A DNA stretch of 64,000 nt from Ulvibacterium marinum (lineage in GTDB: Bacteria; Bacteroidota; Bacteroidia; Flavobacteriales; Flavobacteriaceae), in the NCBI RefSeq assembly GCF_003626755.1, contig NZ_RBCJ01000003.1, forward strand, positions 1,245,859 through 1,309,858, given 5' to 3'. Below the pieces are notes generated by a model. It ran no database searches. It worked only from the letters and a program-made list of their open reading frames with translations, and had not been told where the DNA came from. The position numbers and the translations under genes were made by a program. Shown piece after piece: positions 1 to 8,451 of the stretch (within the stretch, counting starts at the first letter, position 1; every line of letters begins with the position of its first letter).

Positions 1-455
1 GTCTCATATTCATTGCTTAAACCTGATGTATGAACAAGCATATCATGAATGGAAATGTTCCCGAAATGCGTTGGACAATTTTCATCGAGCATGGATAGCG
101 AATCGGATGTTTTGAAGATTCCTTTTTGTTGGGCCACTAGGGTCAATACGCCAGTAATACCTTTGGTAGTGGAAGCCAAATAAAACTGGGTCGAGGGCTT
201 TACGTTGTGGCTCTTTAAAGAGTCGATCCAACCATAACCCTTCTGAAGAATAACAGTATCATTTACAGAAACCACAACGGATCCTGAAAATCCGACAGCG
301 ATTTCTCGCAACAGTAGCGAATCAACACGTTTTCCCAACCCGTCGCGAACAATGGTATGGTCGTTTGAGTACGGGCGATATGAATTTACATGAGGTTTTT
401 GCTTACATGAACTTAGTATGACAATGAACAGTGCTACTATTAGATTTTCTTTCAT
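1..455 (-). CDS. Serine hydrolase, class C beta-lactamase family lipoprotein (C-terminus cut by window edge)
   Basis: The reverse strand reads from ATG at 455 to the window edge (151 codons). It starts with a hydrophobic stretch ending in a lipobox (ILSSC), so this is probably a lipoprotein facing the periplasm. Around residues 90-95 it has the S-x-x-K motif as STTK. Further on is DMLVHTSGLSNEYE, which matches the conserved HTSGL segment of the class C beta-lactamase/D-alanyl-D-alanine carboxypeptidase/esterase fold. The later Y-x-N and K/H-x-G motifs would lie beyond the edge. The family spans peptidases, esterases and lactamases, so the substrate cannot be given. It is divergent from the GntR operon at 614. 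Confidence 0.85.
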   Translation of the reverse strand, partial: MKENLIVALFIVILSSCKQKPHVNSYRPYSNDHTIVRDGLGKRVDSLLLREIAVGFSGSVVVSVNDTVILQKGYGWIDSLKSHNVKPSTQFYLASTTKGITGVLTLVAQQKGIFKTSDSLSMLDENCPTHFGNISIHDMLVHTSGLSNEYE

Positions 456-571
456 CGTTTTTTTGGGCTCTGCTTCAATTTACAAATTAAATGACCATCT
501 TAATCTCCCGTGTATTTGATAATTTTTTGTAAGGTAGCCTTATCGAATAAGAGCATTTAAAAAATTTATTG

Positions 572-611
572 TATGTTTGTAATATATGTATAGTACAATA
601 TTATTATAGTA
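572..611 (+). promoter_or_regulatory. Putative promoter and operator of the GntR-SPFH operon
   Basis: TATGTTTG at 572-579 fits the Bacteroidota -7 consensus TAnnTTTG. Directly downstream, TATAGTA occurs twice (589-595 and 605-611), 16 bp apart, in a very AT-rich and partly palindromic stretch that runs up to the start codon at 614. A repressor bound here would block initiation, so autoregulation by the encoded GntR protein is plausible. No good -33 TTTG is visible at standard spacing. Confidence 0.4.
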
Positions 612-613
612 TA

Positions 614-982
614 ATGATCAAATTTAAATTGGACCCTAAGACCGGAATCCCCTTTTACAGGCAAATCATTGATCAAATTAAGTTTGGTATTGCCTCCGGA
701 AACTTAAAAACAGGTGAACAACTTCCTACGGTTAGGTCTTTGGCCGTGGATTTGAAGGTTAATTTAAATACGATAGCAAAGGCTTATAAGGAACTTGAAA
801 TCCAAAATGTACTGGAGACGCATCAGGGTACGGGTACTTTTATCAACGAGAACAAAATCAAGATATCGGCAAAGGAAAGGGCGCAAAAACTTGGTGAAAT
901 ATGCAACGAGTTTTCTTCCATCGCCTACAGCTATGGATTTACCATAGACGAGATAATCGATCAACTACAAAATCAAAAATAA
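614..982 (+). CDS. GntR family transcriptional regulator, YtrA-like
   Basis: A 122-residue protein. The N-terminal ~75 residues form a GntR winged helix: GIPFYRQIIDQIKFGIASG, then GEQLPTVRSLA, then NLNTIAKAYKELE. The short helical tail of about 45 residues has no ligand-binding FadR/HutC domain, which is the layout of the YtrA subfamily. YtrA proteins usually repress the transporter or membrane genes next to them. I chose the ATG at 614 because family homology begins there (IKFKLDPKTGIPFY). An in-frame ATG at 569 would add 15 unrelated residues and include the promoter-like element. The next gene starts 2 bp after the stop, so the two are almost certainly co-transcribed. Confidence 0.85.
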   Translation: MIKFKLDPKTGIPFYRQIIDQIKFGIASGNLKTGEQLPTVRSLAVDLKVNLNTIAKAYKELEIQNVLETHQGTGTFINENKIKISAKERAQKLGEICNEFSSIAYSYGFTIDEIIDQLQNQK

Positions 983-983
983 T

Positions 984-1877
984 ATGAAAGCGATCACCAA
1001 AAAATTTTGGAACCCCATTTCCGCGACCGTAATGATAACCACATCAAGTATTTGCGTTGCGCTTTACTACTTTGATGTGGTCAACTCCCAACTACTGGCT
1101 TTACTATTGTTGGCTTGTCTGTTGTTATCAAGATCCATCCACATAGCCGATCAGTGGGAAAAAGCCGTCGTATTAAGGATGGGCAAATTCCAAGGCCTAA
1201 GGGGTCCAGGTATATTTTTCATTATTCCCATTATCGATCAAATAGACAAATACATTGATCAGCGTGTAAGGGTCACGGATTTTAAGGCGGAACAGACCTT
1301 GACAAAAGATACGGTTCCGGTAAATGTGGATGCAGTGGTATATTGGACGGTTTGGGATGTTGAAAAGGCAGCTCTGGAGGTACAGGAATATGAAAGGGCC
1401 ATTTTCTATATAGCGCAGACCGGATTACGGGATATCATTGGGAAACATGAGTTGGCGGACATTCTTCAGGAAAGGGAAAAAATTGCAGAGGATTTACAAA
1501 AGGTTTTGGACCACAATACGAATCCCTGGGGGATTACTTGCCAAACGGTTGGGATAAAGGATATAATCATTCCGCAAGTTCTGGCCGATGCCATGAGTAA
1601 GGAGGCCCAGGCGGAACGTGAGCGTAGGGCACGGGTAATCCTTGGAACGGCCGAAACGGAAATTGCCCATAAATTTTCAGAAGCCAGTGAACGCTATAAA
1701 AAGAATCCCGTTGCCTTGCACCTTAGGGGAATGAACATGTTATTTGAAGGTTTAAAAGAAAAGGGGTCCATGGTTATTGTACCCAGTTCGGCATTGGATT
1801 CCATGAATCTTGGGGCCGTAGGCGGATTGGTATCCCTGGCAAAAGCTAATGAGGAAGAATTTCCGGGTATGGACTAA
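984..1877 (+). CDS. SPFH/Band 7 (slipin/stomatin-like) membrane protein
   Basis: A 297-residue protein. Two hydrophobic segments at about residues 14-32 and 34-50 are followed by the prohibitin homology domain from about residue 55: QWEKAVVLRMGKFQGLRGPG, a turn at IPIIDQIDKYIDQR, and DTVPVNVDAVVYWTV. A helical region with KEAQAERERRARVI follows, the usual SPFH coiled-coil start. Slipins oligomerise on the cytoplasmic face of membranes and organise microdomains, often with an NfeD partner or a protease. No NfeD gene is adjacent here. It lies 2 bp behind a YtrA-type regulator, so repression by that regulator is the simplest inference. Confidence 0.88.
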   Translation: MKAITKKFWNPISATVMITTSSICVALYYFDVVNSQLLALLLLACLLLSRSIHIADQWEKAVVLRMGKFQGLRGPGIFFIIPIIDQIDKYIDQRVRVTDFKAEQTLTKDTVPVNVDAVVYWTVWDVEKAALEVQEYERAIFYIAQTGLRDIIGKHELADILQEREKIAEDLQKVLDHNTNPWGITCQTVGIKDIIIPQVLADAMSKEAQAERERRARVILGTAETEIAHKFSEASERYKKNPVALHLRGMNMLFEGLKEKGSMVIVPSSALDSMNLGAVGGLVSLAKANEEEFPGMD

Positions 1878-1952
1878 ATATTTGATTATTGATAAATTAA
1901 ATATTGGAAGGCCGGACCGGGGCTCTTCATAAGACCCAATGTTGCCTATTTT

Positions 1953-2366
1953 TTATTTGGCCTTCATTTTGTTTCCCCGTTTGTTATGTGTCACTTCGGC
2001 AAGTCCCAGAGCCTCCATAAGTGGTGGAATATACATGCCGAACCGACCCTTAAATCCTTTTCTCAGGCCATACCAACCGCCAACAGGGTTTTCAGGAGAC
2101 CGACCCCAATGTTCAACAGTATCGGGTTTTGTTTCCACTTTCTCATCTTTGCTGCCAAGTTCTATCCAATCTCCACGTTTTTTGAGCATTTGATGCAAGT
2201 CCTCAATGCAGCGTATATCATAGTGCAGCACGGTTGATTTTACAGTGCATACCAGTATTTCCCTGCCATCTTTTTCGTCTACATGCATGGTGTATTCCGA
2301 TGATTGCGGAGGTGTCTTAAGCACCATTGGATTTTCTTTTGTTCCGATTTTTTCTCTGTAGTTCAT
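1953..2366 (-). CDS. Conserved hypothetical protein next to SRPBCC protein
   Basis: Read from ATG at 2366 (137 residues, MNYREKIGTKENP), 7 bp after the stop of the SRPBCC gene. An upstream in-frame ATG at 2444 would overlap that gene and is less likely. There is no signal peptide or membrane segment. Visible conserved-looking stretches are WIELGSKDE, VEHWGRSPENPVGGWYGLRKG and RGRFGMYIPPLMEALGLAEV-like sequence near the C-terminus. I do not recognise the family with confidence. The context (ECF sigma factor, SRPBCC protein, this gene) suggests one transcription unit and a cytoplasmic role tied to the SRPBCC protein. Confidence 0.7.
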   Translation of the reverse strand: MNYREKIGTKENPMVLKTPPQSSEYTMHVDEKDGREILVCTVKSTVLHYDIRCIEDLHQMLKKRGDWIELGSKDEKVETKPDTVEHWGRSPENPVGGWYGLRKGFKGRFGMYIPPLMEALGLAEVTHNKRGNKMKAK

Positions 2367-2373
2367 TTCGTTG

Positions 2374-2841
2374 TTATTTTGAGTTTTGGATGAATTCGGC
2401 TTCTTTCTTAAGGTCCTTGGCGAATTTTTCAAAGGATTGGTCAAAGGGTGGTATCATTCTGGCGAACAAAGGAAACATAGGGCCGCCTATTTTCTCTGTC
2501 ATCATAAAGTTGGTAAGTTCGTCACCGACTGTTTTTAAGGTGTACGTACGTTTGCCCATGGCATCGCCCCAGACCAAGCGGTTCTCAGCCTCAAATTCCT
2601 TTACTTTTAGCTTAAAGGTCCTTTTGGGGTCAAGTACTGATTTGAGTTTAATTTTTTCGCCTTTGGTTATATCGCCTTCAATGGATAGTATAGTGCTATT
2701 CCAACGGCTAAAATCCTCTGCATTGGTCAATAATGCCCAAATAATACTCTTGTTGGCTTGGATGTCGATACGTACTGCGGTTTCTCTACTAAAGACTTTT
2801 TTACGGGTTACGGCTTTGCCGTCTGATGCCATGTTTGTCAT
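2374..2841 (-). CDS. SRPBCC (START/Bet v1-like) domain protein
   Basis: A 155-residue cytoplasmic protein. The pattern is typical of the polyketide cyclase/AHSA1-like SRPBCC fold: FSRETAVRIDIQANKSIIWA at the start, LLTNAEDFSRWNSTILSIEG, GEKIKLKSVL, NRLVWGDAMGKRTYTL, and a long C-terminal helix with FEKFAKDLKKEAEF. These proteins enclose a hydrophobic ligand, and the ligand cannot be predicted here. Met at 2841 and Met at 2832 are both possible starts. The gene lies between an ECF sigma factor upstream and a hypothetical gene 7 bp downstream, and is probably co-transcribed with the latter. Confidence 0.8.
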   Translation of the reverse strand: MTNMASDGKAVTRKKVFSRETAVRIDIQANKSIIWALLTNAEDFSRWNSTILSIEGDITKGEKIKLKSVLDPKRTFKLKVKEFEAENRLVWGDAMGKRTYTLKTVGDELTNFMMTEKIGGPMFPLFARMIPPFDQSFEKFAKDLKKEAEFIQNSK

Positions 2842-2909
2842 TTTCTGTTCTTTTTCGTTTTATTTATATTCTTTTGACGTTTGAACAGGATATAACGATA
2901 GGCAATTTG

Positions 2910-3707
2910 TTATTTTTTTTTGGTAACATCGTCCATCACCTTTCTATTATGCTCTAAATGATGTAATTGAAGGTCTGAGCCATTGGAATTAAAGGGATCG
3001 ATGTTCTTAACGATTTCAAGTCGTAAATCCAGCAAGTGCTCTCTGTTGGGATCATTCGCTTTTTTTGCAAATTCTATTTTATTCTTCTCCTCCTCAAAAT
3101 TCTGTTTCGGATTAAAAATACCGTTGAGTTCCGAACATTGATGACAGGTTCCCTTCTTGTTGATCAAGGCACATCTCCCTTCAAAAATTTTGACCATTTT
3201 GGCACGTGCCGTATGCAAATAATATTTGACCATTGCCTCGGTGATATCCAAAATTTTGCTGATTTCCAATACCTTGAATTCATGGACTTCTTTTAGCAGG
3301 AGGCAGATTTGTTGTTCAAGCGGTAATGATTTTGAAATACAGGTAAGACAAAAATTTATATGCTCCTTGATCTCAAATTTTGCTTGCTGCGATGTTTGTT
3401 GGATTTGCATTATTTCCGGAAAATAGTTGGGATTGGACAATGCTTTCTCGCGGCAAATGTCCGTAACATTTTCGGTCCAACGTTTTTTTGCGCGTAGATT
3501 GTCCTTTGCAAGGTTTGAAGCAATGGTAAAGATCCATGTCCTCACAGAACTTTCGCCACGGAACGTATCAATTTTCTCCGAGGCCTTGATAAAAGTATCC
3601 TGAACAATATCCTCCGAGTCTTGAACACTCGCTGTAATTCTTAGTATATAGGCCTTAAGTTGTGGTCTTGCCTGTTCAAATTCATTGGTGAATTGTGCGT
3701 TGGTCAT
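2910..3707 (-). CDS. ECF sigma factor with cysteine-rich C-terminal extension
   Basis: A 265-residue sigma-70 family protein. Region 2 is at about residues 10-75 (SEDIVQDTFIKASEKIDTFR, then VRTWIFTIASNLAKDNLRAK). Region 4 is at about 125-175 (SLPLEQQICLLLKEVHEFKV, then ISKILDITEAMVKYYLHTAR). It is longer than the usual ~190 residues because of a ~90-residue tail. Six cysteines stand out: C120-x2-C123 in the linker, C135, C179, and C188-x2-C191 just after region 4. No anti-sigma factor gene is adjacent, so the tail may control activity in cis. It heads a likely unit with the SRPBCC gene and the hypothetical gene downstream. Confidence 0.87.
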   Translation of the reverse strand: MTNAQFTNEFEQARPQLKAYILRITASVQDSEDIVQDTFIKASEKIDTFRGESSVRTWIFTIASNLAKDNLRAKKRWTENVTDICREKALSNPNYFPEIMQIQQTSQQAKFEIKEHINFCLTCISKSLPLEQQICLLLKEVHEFKVLEISKILDITEAMVKYYLHTARAKMVKIFEGRCALINKKGTCHQCSELNGIFNPKQNFEEEKNKIEFAKKANDPNREHLLDLRLEIVKNIDPFNSNGSDLQLHHLEHNRKVMDDVTKKK

Positions 3708-3867
3708 TTTTTCTTTTAGCTTTAAATCCGGGATATTACTTTGAATACCTGTCTGATGGAGGAGTTATATACCCCCATAGGAAATTTTGTTGGGAATCCT
3801 TGATTTGAACTTTGGCAAAACTTACGTATTGGGGCTTTTCTTGACGTTTGCCTTACCATGTCCCGCT

Positions 3868-4674
3868 CTATTTTACTTCAAAGGTCAGCGTGGCCCAATT
3901 GGATTCATAATCAAATTCCTCCTCTTTACTTTCCTGCATGTGAATAGTCGCAATATACCATTGGCCTAAGTTAGCGATGGTAAAGCTGACCTCCCCTTTT
4001 TCGTTGGTTTTTAAGGAAGTTTCCTCCTTGTCCTGCTCTTCCAAGTTTATACGTGAGCTTACGTGAACGGTTTGATTGCCAAGTGGCTCACCCTCATATA
4101 CAAGTTTGAATGATGCTTCATCACCAACCGATAGTTCATACGGATTTTTCAAAGGGATGAATTCAATGGGGTAATCCAGTTGGGTTGAAAAGTTGTCCGT
4201 TCTTGTATCGTCCACTTGAAAGAGGGCCTTAACGTGCTTGGAATATTTTTCATTGGCGGTGCGGTTGGAGATTCCTTTGTTTTTTCTATCCGAAATTACC
4301 CCGGTCAATCCTTCGTGTTCCAGATAGGCCATAAAATCCTTCCCACTGAGTTCAATAGCCCTGGGGAGGGTAGATATTCCTGCCACATAAGTACCGGCTT
4401 TGCCGGTTTTGAATTTTAAATAGGTGATGTCATCGGTATCATAAAAATCATCGGAGGTGGGTATAAAATTGTAATCAGGACCGAGTATTTTTGGATTAAC
4501 GATTCGGTCTCTGGTAATCACATTTTCACTTTTATCAAATGTTCCATTAAAAAGGTAAAGTTCCTCCTGGCTATTTTCTTCAAAAAAATAACGGTCGGAC
4601 TTCAGGAACAGTTCGTGGGATGATAAAAGTAAGTACAGGATTACTAGAATAAAGGCGGTATATGTTCTTCTCAT
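3868..4674 (-). CDS. DUF4198 domain protein, exported
   Basis: A 268-residue protein with an N-terminal hydrophobic segment (AFILVILYLLLSSHELFLKS). The HELFLKSDRYF motif right after it is characteristic of DUF4198, a family of periplasmic proteins sometimes annotated as NikK-like metal uptake components. The C-terminal half reads like an Ig-type beta-sandwich (SVGDEASFKLVYEGEPLGN, TNEKGEVSFTIANLGQWYI), also typical of the family. No metal transporter or TonB receptor gene is adjacent, so the nickel or cobalt link is only family background. It lies downstream of the sigma factor gene on the same strand but with a separate promoter region. Confidence 0.78.
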   Translation of the reverse strand: MRRTYTAFILVILYLLLSSHELFLKSDRYFFEENSQEELYLFNGTFDKSENVITRDRIVNPKILGPDYNFIPTSDDFYDTDDITYLKFKTGKAGTYVAGISTLPRAIELSGKDFMAYLEHEGLTGVISDRKNKGISNRTANEKYSKHVKALFQVDDTRTDNFSTQLDYPIEFIPLKNPYELSVGDEASFKLVYEGEPLGNQTVHVSSRINLEEQDKEETSLKTNEKGEVSFTIANLGQWYIATIHMQESKEEEFDYESNWATLTFEVK

Positions 4675-4806
4675 TTCAACACAACTATTTTTTTGCGTGT
4701 AACAAAGTTATGGCAACGAAAGATACAATTACGATATTCCAAATAGAATTGATGAGATAAATCCAACCTTATCCATAATTTCACATATGGGATTTAAGCC
4801 GAAAAC

Positions 4807-5169
4807 TTATAGGGCCTTATATATCTTGAGGTGGAATTGTTTCGTGCTATCCACTTCAAAAACCCTCATTTTATAATTACCCTTTGGTTCGTATACCGTC
4901 ATTTCTGGTAGGTTTGAGGTTGATAATTTATCGGTATGTGGATATTGGCCCATGGAATTGCCAATGGCCTCGGAGAGATGCCTTTGTGGCCCAATAGTGT
5001 TCTCAGATTTTCTTTTCAATAGGGTAGAGGGTTCTGTACTTGTATCGCTCCGGTGTTTCTCAACCTTGGTATTATCCCGATTTGTATCTTCGGATTTTTG
5101 CATATCCTGGGCATGCATAGGATAAACACCCAACCATGCCATTGCGGTGAGATAAAAGAACTTTTGCAT
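4807..5169 (-). CDS. Small secreted hypothetical protein
   Basis: A 120-residue protein with a signal peptide (MQKFFYLTAMAWLGVYPMHA, cleavage probably after HA-Q). The mature part is polar and low in hydrophobics. It is rich in Lys, Ser, Thr and Glu (KSEDTNRDNTKVEKHRSDTS) and ends with a beta-like stretch (YKMRVFEVDSTKQFHLKIYK). I do not recognise a domain. It stands alone between DUF4198 and DUF427 genes on the same strand, with gaps of about 130 and 80 bp. Confidence 0.55.
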   Translation of the reverse strand: MQKFFYLTAMAWLGVYPMHAQDMQKSEDTNRDNTKVEKHRSDTSTEPSTLLKRKSENTIGPQRHLSEAIGNSMGQYPHTDKLSTSNLPEMTVYEPKGNYKMRVFEVDSTKQFHLKIYKAL

Positions 5170-5249
5170 ATCAAAATAGTTTCAGTATCTAAATTTAGTG
5201 AATTACAATCCCGTATCTAAATTTTTAAAGGTGGATCTTTAGAAAGGGC

Positions 5250-5819
5250 TTACCAATGTTCGGTTCCTGGATTCCCTTTAAAAGGTCCAACTAGGTCGGG
5301 TGTTATCCATCCCGCATAAAATCTACCGGGTTGGGGCAGGACCTTTATCCCATCCACTTTGCAATCCAGATACTGTGGGTAGAAGGCCAAATGACCTTTT
5401 AGTCCCTCAAACTCACTAAAAGGTTTGGGATATGACCAGGCTACCGGTAGGTCCGTCATATCTTTCAGTGCCCAATAGACGGCACTGCCCTTCCATTCGC
5501 ATAATGAGGTTTTTCTGGGCATGCTACTAAGCATACTCATGTCGATATCCTGCTCTGGGATATAGTATGTTGGCGGACTGGCGGTCTCCAGCACGGCCAG
5601 GGCATCTTGGGAATTGGCAATACGTGTGCCCTTATGGTGGATCGTTACCGGTTTGGTGACTTTTTCGATAATAGGTGGGCGGGCAAAGTCCCAAACGGAT
5701 CGTTGTCCTTTTTGGGGTTCAATGGCGAAAGGCGGTCTCTTTTCACCTTTGTGGCTCCAGCCCTCGCGGGCCTTCTGCAACCAGTTTACCTGGGTTTTGC
5801 TTCGCGCATTGGACTTCAT
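5250..5819 (-). CDS. DUF427 domain protein
   Basis: A 189-residue soluble protein. The DUF427 core is visible: KPVTIHHKGTRIANSQDALA at about residue 55, TYYIPEQDIDMSML, then the family hallmark CEWKGSAVYWALKD, and AFYPQYLDCKVDG near the C-terminus, followed by a C-terminal tail (PGRFYAGWITPDLVGPFKGN). DUF427 proteins have a small beta-barrel fold and no established biochemical role. The length with the C-terminal glycine/proline tail is normal for the family. No operon partner is evident. Confidence 0.85.
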   Translation of the reverse strand: MKSNARSKTQVNWLQKAREGWSHKGEKRPPFAIEPQKGQRSVWDFARPPIIEKVTKPVTIHHKGTRIANSQDALAVLETASPPTYYIPEQDIDMSMLSSMPRKTSLCEWKGSAVYWALKDMTDLPVAWSYPKPFSEFEGLKGHLAFYPQYLDCKVDGIKVLPQPGRFYAGWITPDLVGPFKGNPGTEHW

Positions 5820-5899
5820 GGGATTGTTCTAAATTTTTAGAGTTTCACCTAAATGTACGCTATCGTATTTGAACGGAGCGTTGGGCTTTTATCATTTAA

Positions 5900-6397
5900 T
5901 TACCCTTTTAGGGTTAGCGATGCCGTTAACCCGACGCAAAAATTCCGAGGTAAACGTTCCACACCAAGTATAGATCTGCTATGAAGTCCCGCATCTCTCA
6001 ATACCTTTACGAATAGATTTGACGCTCCGTCCACAACTAGGGGTGAATCGTCCCAATCTTCTCCGGACTGAAAATAGGCGTCGACACGATTTAACCCCAG
6101 TATGTTTTCAAAACCTATTTTATCGTTTATTTGCGCCAATACATGTAGTGCGCAAAGTTCCATGGCTTGGATACCCTCTTGGGTTGTTAAATCATTGCCC
6201 AAACGGCCCAGATAGAAATATTCACCGTTCAAGATCGGGAACTGTATGGCAACATAGGCGATACTTCCTCGAATAGTAACGGAAAGATAGTTCCCTCCCG
6301 GTGTTGAGACCTCAGGTAGTTGTAGCCCCAGACCTCTTAATTTTTGTGTACTAGGCTTCCGGTCATCCAATCGTTTTTTTGCATTTTCACTTAACAC
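5900..6397 (-). CDS. RidA/YjgF family protein
   Basis: A 165-residue protein. It has the Rid fold pattern of the YjgH/"chorismate mutase-like" branch: GNYLSVTIRGSIAYVAIQFP, LGNDLTTQEGIQAMELCALH, VLAQINDKIGFENILGLNRV, and a C-terminal SRSILGVERLPRNFCVGLTA. RidA proteins are trimeric and hydrolyse reactive enamines/imines. In this branch the arginine that binds the substrate carboxylate in true RidA is not clearly present (the C-terminal segment reads SRSILGVERLP), so imine deaminase activity is uncertain. It ends 27 bp upstream of the stop of the next minus-strand gene region and has no obvious metabolic partner. Confidence 0.78.
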   Translation of the reverse strand: MLSENAKKRLDDRKPSTQKLRGLGLQLPEVSTPGGNYLSVTIRGSIAYVAIQFPILNGEYFYLGRLGNDLTTQEGIQAMELCALHVLAQINDKIGFENILGLNRVDAYFQSGEDWDDSPLVVDGASNLFVKVLRDAGLHSRSILGVERLPRNFCVGLTASLTLKG

Positions 6398-6423
6398 ATT
6401 TGTTGGTACTAACGTTTCTGAAC

Positions 6424-8451
6424 CTACAGGTTTTTTATCTTTACGAGAATACGTTTGTTCTTGGTTTCTTGTAACAATTGATTTATTTTTTTCAAGTGTG
6501 CGTATTCATCTTTAGGGATCATTTCCCTATTGATTTCGTAGTTTGATTGAAGTGTGACCTGATTTTTTCCAACCAACTCCAATTTAAAAAAGTACTCTCC
6601 AAAATCATTTTTAAAATCGATGTTGTACCCATCAATATCCAATATTTCAATATTATTTTGAAATTTAAATATTGCCATTAGATAATCTGAATACCCATAA
6701 TCGAGATAATAATTAAGATCGGCAGTGTCGTGTTCAGTTTCAATCTGATTATGTTGAACCAACTTATCAAGAGAAATACTCACCATATTATCAGTTAAAA
6801 AAGACATGGCACCTTTAAGAGTTCCCTCGGCTTCCATTCTAAAACTAAAAGGTTTAGCGTTCTTTAGGATGGTTTTGGTAACTGTATCAATCTCTATTAA
6901 GTCTTCATCACCCTCAAATTCTTCCAATGCATTGTAAAAATCATATACTTCTTCGTCTTGTGCCAATAGCTCAAAAAACGCCTTCAACTCCGTATATAAT
7001 CCCCCGGACACAGAAAATCTATATTTGATTGGTGTTTCTTTTTTTTCCAAATTCACATTACTGTAAAAAACTTGTTTTACATAATTATGATGTGAGCTTG
7101 TTCCGGGTAGTTTGACCGTGTTTACCGTAACTGAATCCGCAACTGCCAATTCAAGGTCATAACCAATGAATCTGTCTTTTTTCTTAATTTTTTTTGTCAA
7201 ATAGGGCTTAGCGATAACAGCATCGGTATTATAAATTGAAGTCGGGATTTCGTTAATTTGATACTTGTAGTAAGCTTCGTGAGGATAAAGCAGGTTCATA
7301 ACGCCTTTATCATCGTTGTAAGCAAAAAATATATGATCATATTCTCCTTTTCTGATGTAATGAGGGTCTATTTTCCCAGCTCGCTTACTTCTGGCGAATA
7401 CGGCCCAATATTCAATCCCCAAATCCTCTAACAATTGCCTATACAACCTACGGATGCCAAGTGGGTTAAATCGTTTTTCCTTTAGAAAATAACCGTTGGA
7501 TTTCAACAATTCGTCTTTTTTAGGCGGTTCCATTTGGATGTTGTTCAGAACATCCTGGTGCAAAAGAGTGAATTTATGGTATTTACTACTGTCTTTGGCT
7601 TCACCAATAACACTCCTTTTCCATCTATTATAATAAGATGAGTTTTTATTGTCCAACGAAACGGGCTGCGTTATAAGATTGAATTCCTGATTATATACAT
7701 CTTTCCATTTTCTAAATTCGCTATCCCGTTTTTCCATTGAATAATACATGTATGGTAACTCACAGGGTATACAGGAGTTGTTGTTTTCCTCTAGGCCCTT
7801 GATTTTTTCCATTTTAAACAAGCAATAAATCAATGTATCGTTTGATATTATTTGAGGTTCGGGAAACTTATTGTATACCTTATATCGTACAAGGAGTTCC
7901 GGGTCCGATTTAATTGAGTATTCCGTGTTCAAGCTTGGTACTTCCGAATATAAATTCACGAAATCCGTCATCTCCGGCACTTTAACGTAGTCTCTATAGG
8001 TATAGGAGGTTTCAATAGTATCTCCAGGTTCTACGCCTGGAATGGGATAGTTTATTGGGCCTAATTTCCTGTCACCGGACCTGGTTTGAAACACTTTACT
8101 AGAGTCCAGCTCTATAACTGTGCCATCGGCTTTTAAGGTCTTAACCTCAATCTCATCTAAGTTATTACTTATGTACTCATTCAAGTTTAAGTATGCAAAC
8201 CTATTAACCCCAGCTCTGCTGTTAACAACCAATTTGTTGTTTATCGAAACATATCTTCTGTAGCTTCCCCATGCTTTGGCGTAGGCAACATCTGTGTAAG
8301 AATACTTTAGATAAGCATCAGATTTTTTGCAATATTCAAGAAAGTTGGAATTAGGAATGCTATCATTTGCTAAAATGCCTGTTGGTAGCAAAATCAGCAC
8401 ACAGAAAGCAATATGCTTTTCAACCTTTTTTCTTAAGAATGATAGGGTCAT
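6424..8451 (-). CDS. DUF3857 protein with degenerate transglutaminase-like domain (second gene of pair)
   Basis: A 675-residue exported protein with a signal peptide (HIAFCVLILLPTGILAND). The N-terminal third is DUF3857-like (AYLNLNEYISNNLDEIEVKT, VEPGDTIETSYTYRDYVKVP). In the position where the partner gene has a transglutaminase core, this one reads NPLGIRRLYRQLLEDLGI followed by DPHYIRKGEYDHIFFAY, so the GDCKD catalytic cysteine motif is missing. It starts inside the 3' end of the upstream gene (32-bp overlap). This points to translational coupling and a fixed active/inactive pairing. Role unknown; probably periplasmic or surface. The same pairing recurs at 21840-25678 on the other strand. 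Confidence 0.75.
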   Translation of the reverse strand: MTLSFLRKKVEKHIAFCVLILLPTGILANDSIPNSNFLEYCKKSDAYLKYSYTDVAYAKAWGSYRRYVSINNKLVVNSRAGVNRFAYLNLNEYISNNLDEIEVKTLKADGTVIELDSSKVFQTRSGDRKLGPINYPIPGVEPGDTIETSYTYRDYVKVPEMTDFVNLYSEVPSLNTEYSIKSDPELLVRYKVYNKFPEPQIISNDTLIYCLFKMEKIKGLEENNNSCIPCELPYMYYSMEKRDSEFRKWKDVYNQEFNLITQPVSLDNKNSSYYNRWKRSVIGEAKDSSKYHKFTLLHQDVLNNIQMEPPKKDELLKSNGYFLKEKRFNPLGIRRLYRQLLEDLGIEYWAVFARSKRAGKIDPHYIRKGEYDHIFFAYNDDKGVMNLLYPHEAYYKYQINEIPTSIYNTDAVIAKPYLTKKIKKKDRFIGYDLELAVADSVTVNTVKLPGTSSHHNYVKQVFYSNVNLEKKETPIKYRFSVSGGLYTELKAFFELLAQDEEVYDFYNALEEFEGDEDLIEIDTVTKTILKNAKPFSFRMEAEGTLKGAMSFLTDNMVSISLDKLVQHNQIETEHDTADLNYYLDYGYSDYLMAIFKFQNNIEILDIDGYNIDFKNDFGEYFFKLELVGKNQVTLQSNYEINREMIPKDEYAHLKKINQLLQETKNKRILVKIKNL

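Noticed and set aside
4216-4419. Short frames opposite the DUF4198 gene and many similar antisense frames
   Set aside because: They are mirror frames of well-supported genes with no family signal or start context.
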